This document shows, in pieces, positions 50,148-58,634 of a DNA stretch of 64,000 bases; the first letter of the stretch is position 1; each line of letters starts with the position of its first letter. Position numbers and translations under genes: made by a program. Below the pieces are notes generated by a model, which saw only the letters and a program-made list of their open reading frames with translations, made no database searches and had not been told where the DNA came from. The stretch is from UBA1181 sp045226255 (lineage in GTDB: Bacteria; Bacteroidota; Bacteroidia; Bacteroidales; Paludibacteraceae), in assembly GCA_045226255.1 (NCBI GenBank), contig JBGVCG010000026.1, positions 13,490-77,489 of the forward strand. The letters are read 5' to 3'.

Positions 50148-51872
50148 TTGAGGGAACTGCGGAAAATATGGTCTTTTCTGAAGCCTCATTGGAGGTGGGC
50201 TGTCCTGTCTCCTCTGTTTGTGGCTACCGAGGTTGTGGCGGAACTGCTGCAACCCTATATTATGTCTGTCATTGTGAACCAGGGTGTGCTGGGTGGTGAT
50301 GTTTCCCTTATCGTGCCTATGGGTATTCGGATGATGGTGGTGGTGTTGTTGGGTATGTTGGGCGGATTGCTGTCCATCTTTGCGGCGGGTACGGTTGCTT
50401 ATCGGATGGGGGCGGATATGCGTTCTGCCTTGTTCAGGAAGACGATGAGCCTCTCTTTCCGCAACGTGGATGACTTGCGGACCGGATCGCTGATTACACG
50501 GATGACTTCGGACGTGCAACGTGTGCAGGGTGTCGTGCAGGCCTCCATGCGCCTTCTGTTCCGTTTCCCTATTCTTTTCGTCGGGGCGGTTTCTATGATG
50601 CTGATGATTCATCTGAAACTATCTTCCGTGTTGCTGATCATTCTCCCTGTTCTGATATTTTCCATTGTATGTATTCTGAAGCATGTATACCCCCAAATCC
50701 TTTCAATCCAAGGCGCCACGGATAGGCAGAACACGATTGTGCGGGAGTTCATAGCGGGCATGCCTGTCGTGAAGTCTTACGTGAACGAGACGGGTGAGTT
50801 CGACCGATTCAAGGCGAATAATGACGAGTTGGTCGATCGCTCCTTGCGGGCGGCGAGGTGGATGCTGTTATTGGGACCGGTCATGTCCCTGTTGCTTAAT
50901 ATCGGCGTCGCTGTGATTGTCTATTATGGGGCTCGGCTTCTGAAACTGGGCGAAGTCAATGTGGGGGATATCATGGCGAGCGTGAATTACATGGCGCAGA
51001 TACTGATCTCCCTGCTGATGGCTTCCCATATCATCATGTCCATCACCGAGGCGCAAGCCTCCATGTCTCGTGTGGATGAGGTGCTTTCCTTGCCGGACGA
51101 TTCTGTGGCTTCGGGCGGGGATGACGTGAGAGGCGCTACCGATGCCATCCTCTTCGATCATGTCTCTTTCTCCTATGGCGACGGCAAGGGAAAGGGTGGG
51201 GAGGTGTTGAACGATCTATGCTTTTCGGTACGGGAAGGTGGCACGTTGGCCATCGTGGGCGGTACGGGTTCCGGTAAATCGACCATCGCTCATCTTATGG
51301 CTCGTTTCTATGCGCCCTCTTCTGGTACGATCTGGCTGAACGGACGCGCACTGAACGGATATGATGAGGTGGAGTTGAGGCGTGTGGTGGGAATCGTCAT
51401 GCAGGACGCCTTGCTCTTTTCCGGCACATTGCGGGACAATCTGCGCTGGGGCAATCTTTCCGCTTCGGACGAAGACTTGCTCCTTGCCTGTGAGAAAGCT
51501 CAGATAGCGGATTTCGTCCGCTCCCAACCTGAGGGACTGGATTACCAGGTCAGCCAAAAGGGTCTGAACCTTTCCGGGGGGCAGCGGCAACGCTTCTCCA
51601 TCGCGCGTGCCTTGGTGGGGAATTATGATATACTTATCTTCGACGATTGCCTGAGTGCGGTCGATGTGCATACCGACTCCTTGATTCGTAGGGAGTTGGC
51701 GAAGACACGTGCCACGAAAGTGGTCATCACCCAACGGATGAGTACGGTCCGTTCCGCTGATTGGATATTGGTGTTGGACAAGGGACGCATCTTGGCGCAA
51801 GGCACGCACGATGGTCTCTATTCCTCATGTGAGTTGTATAGGGAGATGTGTGATAAACAAATGAATGTGTGA
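50148..51872 (+). CDS. ABC exporter subunit A, degenerate catalytic site
   Basis: A 574-residue half-transporter: six membrane helices (about 15-300) fused to an ATPase domain. Walker A is G-G-T-G-S-G-K-S-T (about residue 371), the signature is L-S-G-G-Q-R-Q-R (about 474) and Walker B ends I-F-D-D, so the catalytic glutamate is replaced by aspartate (about 499). Such a replacement marks the degenerate-site partner of heterodimeric exporters of the TM287/288 or LmrCD kind. The start must be TTG 50148: an in-frame TAG lies 9 bases upstream and the next Met is 38 residues in. The second subunit starts 6 bases after the stop. The substrate is unknown (drug or lipid efflux is plausible). Confidence 0.88.
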   Translation: MRELRKIWSFLKPHWRWAVLSPLFVATEVVAELLQPYIMSVIVNQGVLGGDVSLIVPMGIRMMVVVLLGMLGGLLSIFAAGTVAYRMGADMRSALFRKTMSLSFRNVDDLRTGSLITRMTSDVQRVQGVVQASMRLLFRFPILFVGAVSMMLMIHLKLSSVLLIILPVLIFSIVCILKHVYPQILSIQGATDRQNTIVREFIAGMPVVKSYVNETGEFDRFKANNDELVDRSLRAARWMLLLGPVMSLLLNIGVAVIVYYGARLLKLGEVNVGDIMASVNYMAQILISLLMASHIIMSITEAQASMSRVDEVLSLPDDSVASGGDDVRGATDAILFDHVSFSYGDGKGKGGEVLNDLCFSVREGGTLAIVGGTGSGKSTIAHLMARFYAPSSGTIWLNGRALNGYDEVELRRVVGIVMQDALLFSGTLRDNLRWGNLSASDEDLLLACEKAQIADFVRSQPEGLDYQVSQKGLNLSGGQRQRFSIARALVGNYDILIFDDCLSAVDVHTDSLIRRELAKTRATKVVITQRMSTVRSADWILVLDKGRILAQGTHDGLYSSCELYREMCDKQMNV

Positions 51873-51878
51873 TGGGTT

Positions 51879-53702
51879 ATGGCTGAGCGTATGACGACAT
51901 CTGGAGGGCAACATCGTTTTCGCGCGTTGGGTGTAACGGCGGGGGAGGTGAAGAATGCGCCGGGGACATTCCGCCGTCTGTTCTCCTATTGGCGGGGGGA
52001 GAAATGGCTTCTTTCCCTTCTGCTCTTCTGCTCTCTTCTGTCTGTCTGTTGCGCATTGTTGTGCCCTTATCTTTTGGGACGTACGGTGGACGATTGCATA
52101 GACATGATTCGCCGTGATGGTTCTGACGCTTCTTGGAATGCGCTCTCCCTCCATTTGATGGCCTTCATTGCCCTTCACTTGCTGTCCGCCCTCTTCTCGT
52201 GGATTCATGAGTATGGGATGAGCGTCTTGGCGCAACGTTTGCTGAAGACGTTGAAGGAGGAGATGACGGAGAAATTGCTCTCCTTGGGCTCCCGTTTCTA
52301 CAACGATCATTTGTGCGGGTCCGTGATGAGCCATTTCACGAATGATGCGGAACTGGTGAAGAGCGCTTTGGGCGATACTGTGGTGCAGCTGATCGTCAGC
52401 TTTTTCACCTTGGTGGGCTCTGTCATCATTATGGTGCAGTTGAGTTGGCAATTGGCGCTCGTCACTTGTTTGACGGTTCCTTTCTCGATCATGGTGAGCC
52501 GGTTTGTGATGAAGCGCACGCACAAGTACTTCACCTTGCACCAGGAATCATTGGGCGAAATGAATGGTGCGGTGGAGGAGTCATTCGGTGGTATAAAGAC
52601 GATTAGGAGTTTCGGACGGGAAGAGGAGCGAATCTCCCAGTTCGAGGCATTGAATAAGGCTGTTTGTGAAACGGGAAGGAAGGCACAGATATACAGTGGC
52701 TTGTTGATGCCGCTGATGCGCGTGTTGGATAACTGTTCGTATATATTGGTGACGATAGTAGGAGCTTTCTTGGCCTCCCGCGGTTCCGTGACGGTGGGGG
52801 TGATACAGTCCTTCTTGTTGTATACGAAGAATTTCCAACGTCCTATCAATACGATTGCGATGCAACTGAATATGGTGCAGGCCGCCATGGCGGGTGCGGA
52901 GCGTATTTTTAGACTTTTGGATGAGGATTTGGAGATAGGGGAGACTGCCCGTCCTCACTCGTTGGAGGATGTGCGGGGTGTGGTGGAATTCCGGAATGTG
53001 AGTTTCGGGTATGGTGATAAGCTGGTGCTGAAAAATGTCAGTTTTTCCGTGAAACCGGGCGAGGTGGTCGCTGTCGTTGGCTTTACCGGGGCGGGCAAGA
53101 CGACCCTCGTCAATTTGTTGAATCGTTTCTATGATGTCCGTGAAGGCTGTGTGCTTGTGGATGGTGTGGATGTCCGTGAAATGTCTGTGGCGGATTTGCG
53201 TCGCTCCATCGGCTGGGTGCCTCAGGAGGCGTATCTCTTCTCGGATACGGTGAAGTATAATGTGGCTTATGGTAGATCCTCCGCCACCCTTGCCGAGGTG
53301 CGTGAAGCGCTTCTTTTGGCGAATGCGGATTCGTTGGTGTGCCGGATGCCGGATGGTTATGATACGTTGATGAAGGAACAGGGCGCAGGTGTCAGCCAAG
53401 GGCAGCGCCAGCTCTTGACCATCGCCAGGGCGGTGAACAAGAATGCTCCGATTCTGGTGTTGGATGAGGCGACCAGCAATATCGATACACGAACCGAGAT
53501 GTTGATACAAGGCGCCATTTCACAAATTTCACAGGGACGTACGTGCCTGATCATCGCCCATCGTCTAAGCACGATTATGAATGCGGATAAGATTGTTGTC
53601 TTGGATGCAGGTGAAATGGTGGAGATGGGCACGCATGAAGAACTTTTGCGTAAGAAAGGTGTCTATTGGCGCATCTATAGCAGCCAATTCGCGGAGCAGT
53701 GA
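51879..53702 (+). CDS. ABC exporter subunit B, catalytic site intact
   Basis: A 607-residue half-transporter paired with the gene before it. Six helices (about 40-330) and an ATPase domain with Walker A G-F-T-G-A-G-K-T-T (about residue 402), a non-canonical signature V-S-Q-G-Q-R-Q-L (about 505) and Walker B L-V-L-D-E-A-T-S with a proper catalytic glutamate (about 529). The complementary pattern of canonical and altered motifs in the two subunits is what heterodimeric exporters show: one functional and one degenerate ATP site. It has an N-terminal extension of about 30 polar residues. Confidence 0.9.
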   Translation: MAERMTTSGGQHRFRALGVTAGEVKNAPGTFRRLFSYWRGEKWLLSLLLFCSLLSVCCALLCPYLLGRTVDDCIDMIRRDGSDASWNALSLHLMAFIALHLLSALFSWIHEYGMSVLAQRLLKTLKEEMTEKLLSLGSRFYNDHLCGSVMSHFTNDAELVKSALGDTVVQLIVSFFTLVGSVIIMVQLSWQLALVTCLTVPFSIMVSRFVMKRTHKYFTLHQESLGEMNGAVEESFGGIKTIRSFGREEERISQFEALNKAVCETGRKAQIYSGLLMPLMRVLDNCSYILVTIVGAFLASRGSVTVGVIQSFLLYTKNFQRPINTIAMQLNMVQAAMAGAERIFRLLDEDLEIGETARPHSLEDVRGVVEFRNVSFGYGDKLVLKNVSFSVKPGEVVAVVGFTGAGKTTLVNLLNRFYDVREGCVLVDGVDVREMSVADLRRSIGWVPQEAYLFSDTVKYNVAYGRSSATLAEVREALLLANADSLVCRMPDGYDTLMKEQGAGVSQGQRQLLTIARAVNKNAPILVLDEATSNIDTRTEMLIQGAISQISQGRTCLIIAHRLSTIMNADKIVVLDAGEMVEMGTHEELLRKKGVYWRIYSSQFAEQ

Positions 53703-53720
53703 TTTTTCTATGGTTGGAGC

Positions 53721-53751
53721 AAAAAAAGACGGACCCCTTTTGAAGTCCGTC
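53721..53751 (-). terminator. Terminator of the galE transcript
   Basis: GACGGAC and GTCCGTC pair around a 10-base loop, and on the minus strand they run into seven T's (A's at 53721-53727). Confidence 0.8.
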
Positions 53752-53769
53752 CTCTATCTTGTCCAAAAA

Positions 53770-53800
53770 CTAAAGTCTAGCGTCTAACGTCTAAAATCTA
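53770..53800. repeat. TCTAAAGTCTA-type intergenic repeat, copy 2
   Basis: CTAAAGTCTAGCGTCTAACGTCTAAAATCTA, four phased GTCTA/ATCTA units, running into the galE stop codon. It is related to the copies at 30167 and 58616. Confidence 0.6.
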
Positions 53801-54844
53801 CTCACTCTTAGTCTCTTTCTCCTTCAATCGCTGTTGCCATCTCCAGGCGGAGAGCAGAGTCTCTTCCAGTGAGGCTTCCGCCTTCCATCCCAACTCTTTG
53901 TTGGCGAGTGAGGCATCCGCCCATACCTTTTCGATGTCGCCTGCGCGGCGAGGGGCGATTTCGTATGGCACTTTCACGCCTGTCGTTTTCTCGAAAGTGT
54001 TGATGATTTCGAGGACGGACACGCCATTGCCGGTTCCGAGGTTGAAGATTTCGATGTTCTTCTTGTTTTTCTTTCCCAGTATGCGGTCGATGGCGCAGAC
54101 ATGAGCTTTGGCGAGGTCCACCACGTTGATGTAGTCGCGTATGCAGCTACCGTCAGGTGTGTTATAGTCGTTACCGAACACCTTCAACGTCTCGCGGATA
54201 CCCGCTGCCGTTTGGGTGATATAAGGCAATAGATTGTTTGGGATACCGTTGGGCAACTCTCCGATCTCTGCGCTTGGATGTGCGCCGATAGGGTTGAAGT
54301 AGCGCAGAAGCACTACGTTCAGGTTCTTGTCCGCGGCGGAGGCGTCCCGAAGTATCGTCTCGCTCATCTGCTTGGTGCTACCGTAAGGGGAGGTGGCAGG
54401 CTTGATAGGCGATTTCTCCGTGACCGGCAGCACGTCCGGTTGTCCGTAGACGGTGCAGGAGGAGGAGAAGACGATGTTGCTGATGTTGAATTTCGGCATG
54501 AGCTGGAGCAGGTTGATCAAGGAGACGATGTTGTTCCTGTAGTAAACGAGCGGTTGCTCCACGGATTCTCCGACCGACTTCGAAGCGGCGAAGTGGATGA
54601 TGGCCTTGATGTCGGAATGCCTCTCCATGAAGTGCCCCAGCGAAATATAATCCTTGCAGTCGATATTCTCATAGGATGGCATGGTGCCTGTGATGGCTTT
54701 GATTCCGTCCAAGACCCCTATGTTGGAGTTGGACAAGTTGTCGATGATGACAGGCTCATACCCTGCGTTGAATAGTTCGACGGCGGTGTGGGAACCAATG
54801 TATCCTGTTCCGCCGGTAACTAATATTTTCCCTTTGTTTGCCAT
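53798..54844 (-). CDS. galE: UDP-glucose 4-epimerase
   Basis: A 348-residue short-chain dehydrogenase-like epimerase interconverting UDP-glucose and UDP-galactose. The NAD-binding loop is G-G-T-G-Y-I-G-S-H, the catalytic pair is in P-Y-G-S-T-K (Tyr and Lys), and S-S-S-C-T-V-Y-G and A-H-P-S-A-E-I-G-E are also typical. It is downstream (18 bases) of a sugar nucleotidyltransferase, so the two probably make and convert a nucleotide sugar for surface polysaccharides. The C-terminal tail is Lys/Glu-rich. Confidence 0.95.
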   Translation of the reverse strand: MANKGKILVTGGTGYIGSHTAVELFNAGYEPVIIDNLSNSNIGVLDGIKAITGTMPSYENIDCKDYISLGHFMERHSDIKAIIHFAASKSVGESVEQPLVYYRNNIVSLINLLQLMPKFNISNIVFSSSCTVYGQPDVLPVTEKSPIKPATSPYGSTKQMSETILRDASAADKNLNVVLLRYFNPIGAHPSAEIGELPNGIPNNLLPYITQTAAGIRETLKVFGNDYNTPDGSCIRDYINVVDLAKAHVCAIDRILGKKNKKNIEIFNLGTGNGVSVLEIINTFEKTTGVKVPYEIAPRRAGDIEKVWADASLANKELGWKAEASLEETLLSAWRWQQRLKEKETKSE

Positions 54845-54862
54845 GTTTGGAAATAGTTCTAA

Positions 54863-55768
54863 TTAAAACAGTTTGTTGGGATAGACTCCATCGTTGATCA
54901 GTTGTTGGATCTTAGCGACAACCATAGGCCTATCTTCTTTGTAGGTTACGCCGAACCATTTGCAAGGCGTTTCCAACACGTCGATGGTGGAAGTTCCCTC
55001 TTGAATCAGGCGGTTCACCATAGTAGGGATACCGTATTCCGCCTTGATGTTGTCCGCATTCTTCTGTAGGAATTCCTTGAAGTCAGCCTCCGAGTGCTCG
55101 AAATAGTCTGTCGTGAAACCCCACATGTTCATGGAGACTGGCAGGTTCTCGTCGATGGTGTCGTACTCGCCCGTTTGTTGGTTCTTGAATACCACGTCGT
55201 TGCCCTTGCGTTGCACTTCATAGTGTTCTACGACGGTTGTCAGGTGGTTCTGCGCATTCTTGTTGCATACGCCGCGGGAAACGTGGCCACTCTCGGAGAG
55301 CGTGTTACCCAACCTGTAGGCTACCATGCAGTATTGATCTTTCTTCCCCTCCATTTTCTTCAGGGCGTCGGCCAATATCTGGAAGCTCTCCTTGCCGTAG
55401 AAGTCGTCGGCGTTGATGACGGCGAAAGGTTCCTTCACCGCATCTTTTCCCATGAGAATCGCATGGTTGGTGCCCCAGGGCTTTACCCTCTCCGGATGCA
55501 GGGTGAATCCTGCAGGAAGGCAATCCAACTCTTGGAATACAACCTCTACTTGTATGTCGTTTTTATATTTGCTGATAACCTTTTCCCTAAAGTCTTGTTC
55601 AAATGCGTGGCGGATGACAAAGACCACTTTGCCAAACCCTGCGCGTATAGCGTCGAAAATGGAAAAGTCCATGATGGTTTCTCCGTTTGGACCCAATCCG
55701 TCCAATTGTTTCAATCCTCCGTAACGGCTGCCCATTCCCGCAGCTAAAACCAATAATGTGGGTTTCAT
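54863..55768 (-). CDS. Sugar-phosphate nucleotidyltransferase
   Basis: A 301-residue nucleotidyltransferase. The N-terminal loop L-V-L-A-A-G-M-G-S-R-Y-G-G-L-K-Q is the nucleotide-binding G-x-G-T/S-R signature. G-T-N-H-A-I-L-M and A-V-I-N-A-D-D-F-Y-G give the sugar and metal sites, and a C-terminal helix has E-Y-G-I-P-T-M-V-N-R. It differs from classical GalU or RfbA and the sugar is not evident from sequence; coupling to galE suggests UTP and a hexose 1-phosphate. It is the first gene of a two-gene minus-strand unit; its promoter was not clearly found. Confidence 0.85.
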   Translation of the reverse strand: MKPTLLVLAAGMGSRYGGLKQLDGLGPNGETIMDFSIFDAIRAGFGKVVFVIRHAFEQDFREKVISKYKNDIQVEVVFQELDCLPAGFTLHPERVKPWGTNHAILMGKDAVKEPFAVINADDFYGKESFQILADALKKMEGKKDQYCMVAYRLGNTLSESGHVSRGVCNKNAQNHLTTVVEHYEVQRKGNDVVFKNQQTGEYDTIDENLPVSMNMWGFTTDYFEHSEADFKEFLQKNADNIKAEYGIPTMVNRLIQEGTSTIDVLETPCKWFGVTYKEDRPMVVAKIQQLINDGVYPNKLF

Positions 55769-56242
55769 AAAATGATACTCCTTTCTTCTTTTAAATCAGC
55801 GAGTCACCAGAACTCACCTTTGATGAAAATTATCCGCGAAGATAACAAAAGAAAAGATATTTTTTCTATCAAAACGGATGCATAATTGTCTAAAATAAGC
55901 AATTTTTTTTGTGTCGGGTTGATGCGGCTCTTGTTTTACCAACTAATTGCCCCTTTCTTGTTAGGGTAGTAGAAGGGGTCGTGATTTATTAGGATTTTCT
56001 CTGCTCCACTGACGATTTGTCCTTAAATGGAGATGGGACGATTGCACAAAGACTATGCGTATGTTATTCCCCGCAAAGTTAGATGAAATGCATGTTCCGC
56101 GCATATGCAAAGCAATGCGGGGGGATGGGTTCTGTCGCTCTTTTTTTGCCCGAATTTTACGGTGTGGCGGAGTGAATGACGTCCGCTGTGCTTTTGGTGT
56201 AAATTTGTGTCTAAAATCTGAAATCTTTTTCTTTGAAATGCT
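55769..56242. other. 470-base stretch without a credible gene
   Basis: The region holds a T-rich tract (GCAATTTTTTTTGTG near 55899-55913) and imperfect inverted CCCCTT/AAGGGG around 55950-55978. A minus-strand TAACTTTG box lies at 56074-56081 without a properly spaced -33 partner. The 63-codon frame at 56055-56246 is Cys/Arg-rich, has no family look and is not called. A non-coding RNA or long leader for the nucleotidyltransferase is possible but unproven. Confidence 0.4.
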
Positions 56243-56272
56243 TTGAAATTACAACGATATTCATAACTTTGC
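56243..56272 (+). promoter_or_regulatory. Promoter of the coiled-coil/zapA pair
   Basis: TTTG at 56243-56246 and TAACTTTG at 56265-56272, 18 bp apart. The start of transcription would be about 12 bases before the GTG at 56289. Confidence 0.6.
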
Positions 56273-56288
56273 GAAAAATTTTGACAAA

Positions 56289-56582
56289 GTGGTAACTCCG
56301 GGGAACGAATTACTGGATAGTTTGGAATCTAAGGTCAAAGAGTTGATTTCTTTGAACGAGGAGAGAAGGGTGGAAAATGAGACACTCGTCAAGGACTTAC
56401 ACAAGTATGAGGAGGAGTTAGCTAGGGTGAAAACTTCGGAAAAATCGTGGCGGGATAAGTATATGCATTTGCTGATCGCCAAAACGATTTCGTCGTCTGA
56501 GGAAGACTCGAAGAAGACGATTGCCCGTTTGTCAAGATTGGAGCGGGAGATAGAAAAGTGCATTGCGTTGCTAAATGAATGA
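56289..56582 (+). CDS. Small coiled-coil protein upstream of zapA
   Basis: A 97-residue acidic and basic coiled-coil protein (heptads in L-L-D-S-L-E-S-K-V-K-E-L-I-S-L-N-E-E and L-S-R-L-E-R-E-I-E-K-C-I) with no other domain. It resembles ZapB-type or other division-associated coiled coils in size and composition. Its fixed position 29 bases before zapA supports a shared role at the Z ring, as inference. GTG 56289 is the only reasonable start: a TAA lies in frame at 56265 and no ATG or TTG occurs between. Confidence 0.65.
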   Translation: MVTPGNELLDSLESKVKELISLNEERRVENETLVKDLHKYEEELARVKTSEKSWRDKYMHLLIAKTISSSEEDSKKTIARLSRLEREIEKCIALLNE

Positions 56583-56611
56583 CGTATCGCCTAATTTAGT
56601 GGAGGCAAAGT

Positions 56612-56905
56612 ATGGACAAAGATATAGCTATCAAGCTCAAATTGGTTGGCAAGGAATACACGATGAGGTGTTCGAGAGCCGATGAGCCTTTGTATCGGGA
56701 GGCTGCCGATTTGATAAAAGAGGAATATCAGAACATGCTGGATAGGTTCGGAACCCAGACACATGTGGAGGAAAAGGATCTCTTGATTTACACTTCCTTG
56801 CAGATCGCGTTGCGGCTGAAAGTCCTTGAGTTGAAGTGCTCGGGAGAGGACAGTAGATTACAATCCTTGGAAAAAGAGTTGTCCAATTATCTGAAAACAT
56901 TGTAG
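56612..56905 (+). CDS. zapA: Cell division protein ZapA
   Basis: A 97-residue ZapA, which binds and bundles FtsZ filaments. The N-terminal head shows I-K-L-K-L-V-G-K-E-Y-T-M-R-C (the usual I-x-I-x-G-x-x-Y). The helix that dimerises contains Y-R-E-A-A-D-L-I-K-E-E-Y-Q-N-M, and the C-terminal coiled coil is L-Q-S-L-E-K-E-L. A terminator hairpin follows. In many bacteria 6S RNA lies after zapA, but only 100 bases remain before rny, too few for it. Confidence 0.88.
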   Translation: MDKDIAIKLKLVGKEYTMRCSRADEPLYREAADLIKEEYQNMLDRFGTQTHVEEKDLLIYTSLQIALRLKVLELKCSGEDSRLQSLEKELSNYLKTL

Positions 56906-56934
56906 GCGTAAGGCTTACTTTTCGTTGATACACC

Positions 56935-56977
56935 CGCATTTCTTTTGGATTTAGCCTCCAAAAGTGATGCGTTTTTA
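56935..56977 (+). terminator. Terminator between zapA and rny
   Basis: CGCAT-TT-CTTTTGGA pairs with TCCAAAAG-TG-ATGCG (13 of 15) around a 7-base loop, followed by five T's. Confidence 0.8.
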
Positions 56978-57006
56978 TTATATATATATTTAACATAGTT
57001 TATTTT

Positions 57007-58539
57007 ATGGAGATTGTTTTTATAATTGCTGCCGCATTCCTGGTTGGCGTTGTGGTGACTTGGGTGGTGTTGAACACCATACTGAAGTCTAAATCACAGA
57101 AGATCCTGCAGGATGCGGAGAATGAGGGCGCAAGGATTCGCTCTGAGAAAGTGCGTGAGGCGAAACAGAAGTTCCAGGAACTCAAGAACGAGTATGATTC
57201 TCAGTGCAATCAGCATAATGCGAAGATGCAGCAGCAGGAGTCTAAATTGAAACAACGCGAGATGCAGCTGAACCAGTTCCAGTCTGAGCTGCAGAAGGGA
57301 AAGGCGGAAACGGAAAACTTGAGGGATGCCCTCAATAACCAAATGGACATCGTCAACTCCCGTAAGCAAGAACTTGAGAAATTGAACCGTATGGCCAGCG
57401 AACGTCTGGAGACTATTTCCGGATTGTCCGCAAACGAGGCGAAAGAGAAATTGATCGAGGCGTTGAAGGAAGAGGCTAAGACCGATGCCATGTCGTACGT
57501 GAACGAAATCATGGAGGAGGCCAAGATGACCGCCAATAAGGAGGCTAAACGTATCGTGGTTCAGACGATCCAACGCGTCGCTACCGAGGCTGCCATCGAG
57601 AACTCTGTCACTGTATTCAACATTGATTCTGACGAAATCAAGGGCCGTATCATCGGTCGTGAAGGCCGTAATATCCGTGCCTTGGAGGCCGCTACGGGTG
57701 TGGAGATCATCGTGGATGATACACCTGAGGCTATTGTCCTCTCTGCGTTCGACCCTGTCCGTCGTGAGGTGGCCCGCTTGGCTCTGCACCAATTGGTGAC
57801 GGACGGACGTATCCACCCTGCCCGTATCGAGGAGGTGGTCGCTAAGGTGAAGAAACAGGTGGAGGATGAGATCGTCGAGACGGGTAAGCGTACGACCATC
57901 GACTTGGGTGTGCATGGTCTGCACCCTGATTTGGTCCGCCTCATCGGTAAGATGAAGTACCGTTCTTCCTATGGACAGAATTTGCTCCAACACGCTCGTG
58001 AAACGGCTAACCTTTGCGCCGTGATGGCTTCCGAGTTGGGCTTGAACCCTAAGAAGGCGAAACGTGCCGGATTGTTGCACGATATTGGTAAGGTGCCTGA
58101 TGATGAGCCTGAGTTGCCTCACGCTATCTTGGGTATGAAACTTGCCGAGAAGTACAAGGAGAAACCTGAAATCTGCAACGCTATCGGTGCTCACCACGAC
58201 GAGATTGAGATGGAGAGCCTTCTCTCCCCAATCGTACAAGCGTGTGACGCTATTTCTGGTGCACGTCCGGGTGCCCGCCGTGAGATCGTTGAGGCTTACA
58301 TCAAACGTCTCAATGACCTTGAGAAATTGGCGCTCTCTTACCCTGGCGTTGTCAAGACTTACGCTATCCAGGCGGGCCGCGAGTTGCGTGTCATCGTCGG
58401 TGCGGATAAGATCGACGACAAGGAGATCGAGACACTGTCCTACGAGATCGCTAAGAAGATCCAGGATGAGATGACTTATCCAGGTCAGGTGAAGATCACG
58501 GTAATCCGTGAGACCCGTGCGGTCAGCTTCGCTAAGTAG
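57007..58539 (+). CDS. rny: Ribonuclease Y
   Basis: A 510-residue membrane-anchored endoribonuclease that starts mRNA decay. One N-terminal helix (about 2-22), then a long coiled coil rich in Gln, Lys and Glu (about 30-190). A KH domain follows (I-K-G-R-I-I-G-R-E-G-R-N-I-R), then the HD metal domain with H-D-I-G-K-V and H-H-D-E. The C-terminus ends V-I-R-E-T-R-A-V-S-F-A-K, as in full-length RNase Y. A terminator lies downstream. Confidence 0.97.
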   Translation: MEIVFIIAAAFLVGVVVTWVVLNTILKSKSQKILQDAENEGARIRSEKVREAKQKFQELKNEYDSQCNQHNAKMQQQESKLKQREMQLNQFQSELQKGKAETENLRDALNNQMDIVNSRKQELEKLNRMASERLETISGLSANEAKEKLIEALKEEAKTDAMSYVNEIMEEAKMTANKEAKRIVVQTIQRVATEAAIENSVTVFNIDSDEIKGRIIGREGRNIRALEAATGVEIIVDDTPEAIVLSAFDPVRREVARLALHQLVTDGRIHPARIEEVVAKVKKQVEDEIVETGKRTTIDLGVHGLHPDLVRLIGKMKYRSSYGQNLLQHARETANLCAVMASELGLNPKKAKRAGLLHDIGKVPDDEPELPHAILGMKLAEKYKEKPEICNAIGAHHDEIEMESLLSPIVQACDAISGARPGARREIVEAYIKRLNDLEKLALSYPGVVKTYAIQAGRELRVIVGADKIDDKEIETLSYEIAKKIQDEMTYPGQVKITVIRETRAVSFAK

Positions 58540-58567
58540 TCTCTATTTTTGTCTGAAAATATGGTTG

Positions 58568-58610
58568 GAGTGCTTTCCCTTAACGGGAGGCACTCTTTCC
58601 TCTTTTGAAT
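58568..58610 (+). terminator. Terminator of rny
   Basis: GAGTGC-TTTCCC pairs with GGGAG-GCACTC with a small internal mismatch, followed by a T-rich stretch (TTTCCTCTTTT). Confidence 0.7.
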
Positions 58611-58615
58611 CAAAC

Positions 58616-58634
58616 GAAAGTCTAAAGTCTAAAT
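58616..58634. repeat. TCTAAAGTCTA-type intergenic repeat, copy 3
   Basis: GAAAGTCTAAAGTCTAAAT abuts the ATG of the antiporter gene. It is a short relative of the copies at 30167 and 53770. Confidence 0.5.

Noticed and set aside
56055..56246. 63-codon plus-strand frame in the gap before zapA
   Set aside because: Cys/Arg-rich, no homology impression, and its end overlaps the zapA promoter.
56906..57006. 6S RNA between zapA and rny
   Set aside because: The gap is only about 100 bases and is mostly a terminator hairpin, too short for the 6S fold.
57094..58239. Minus-strand frame of 381 codons opposite rny
   Set aside because: Shadow of the conserved RNase Y gene.
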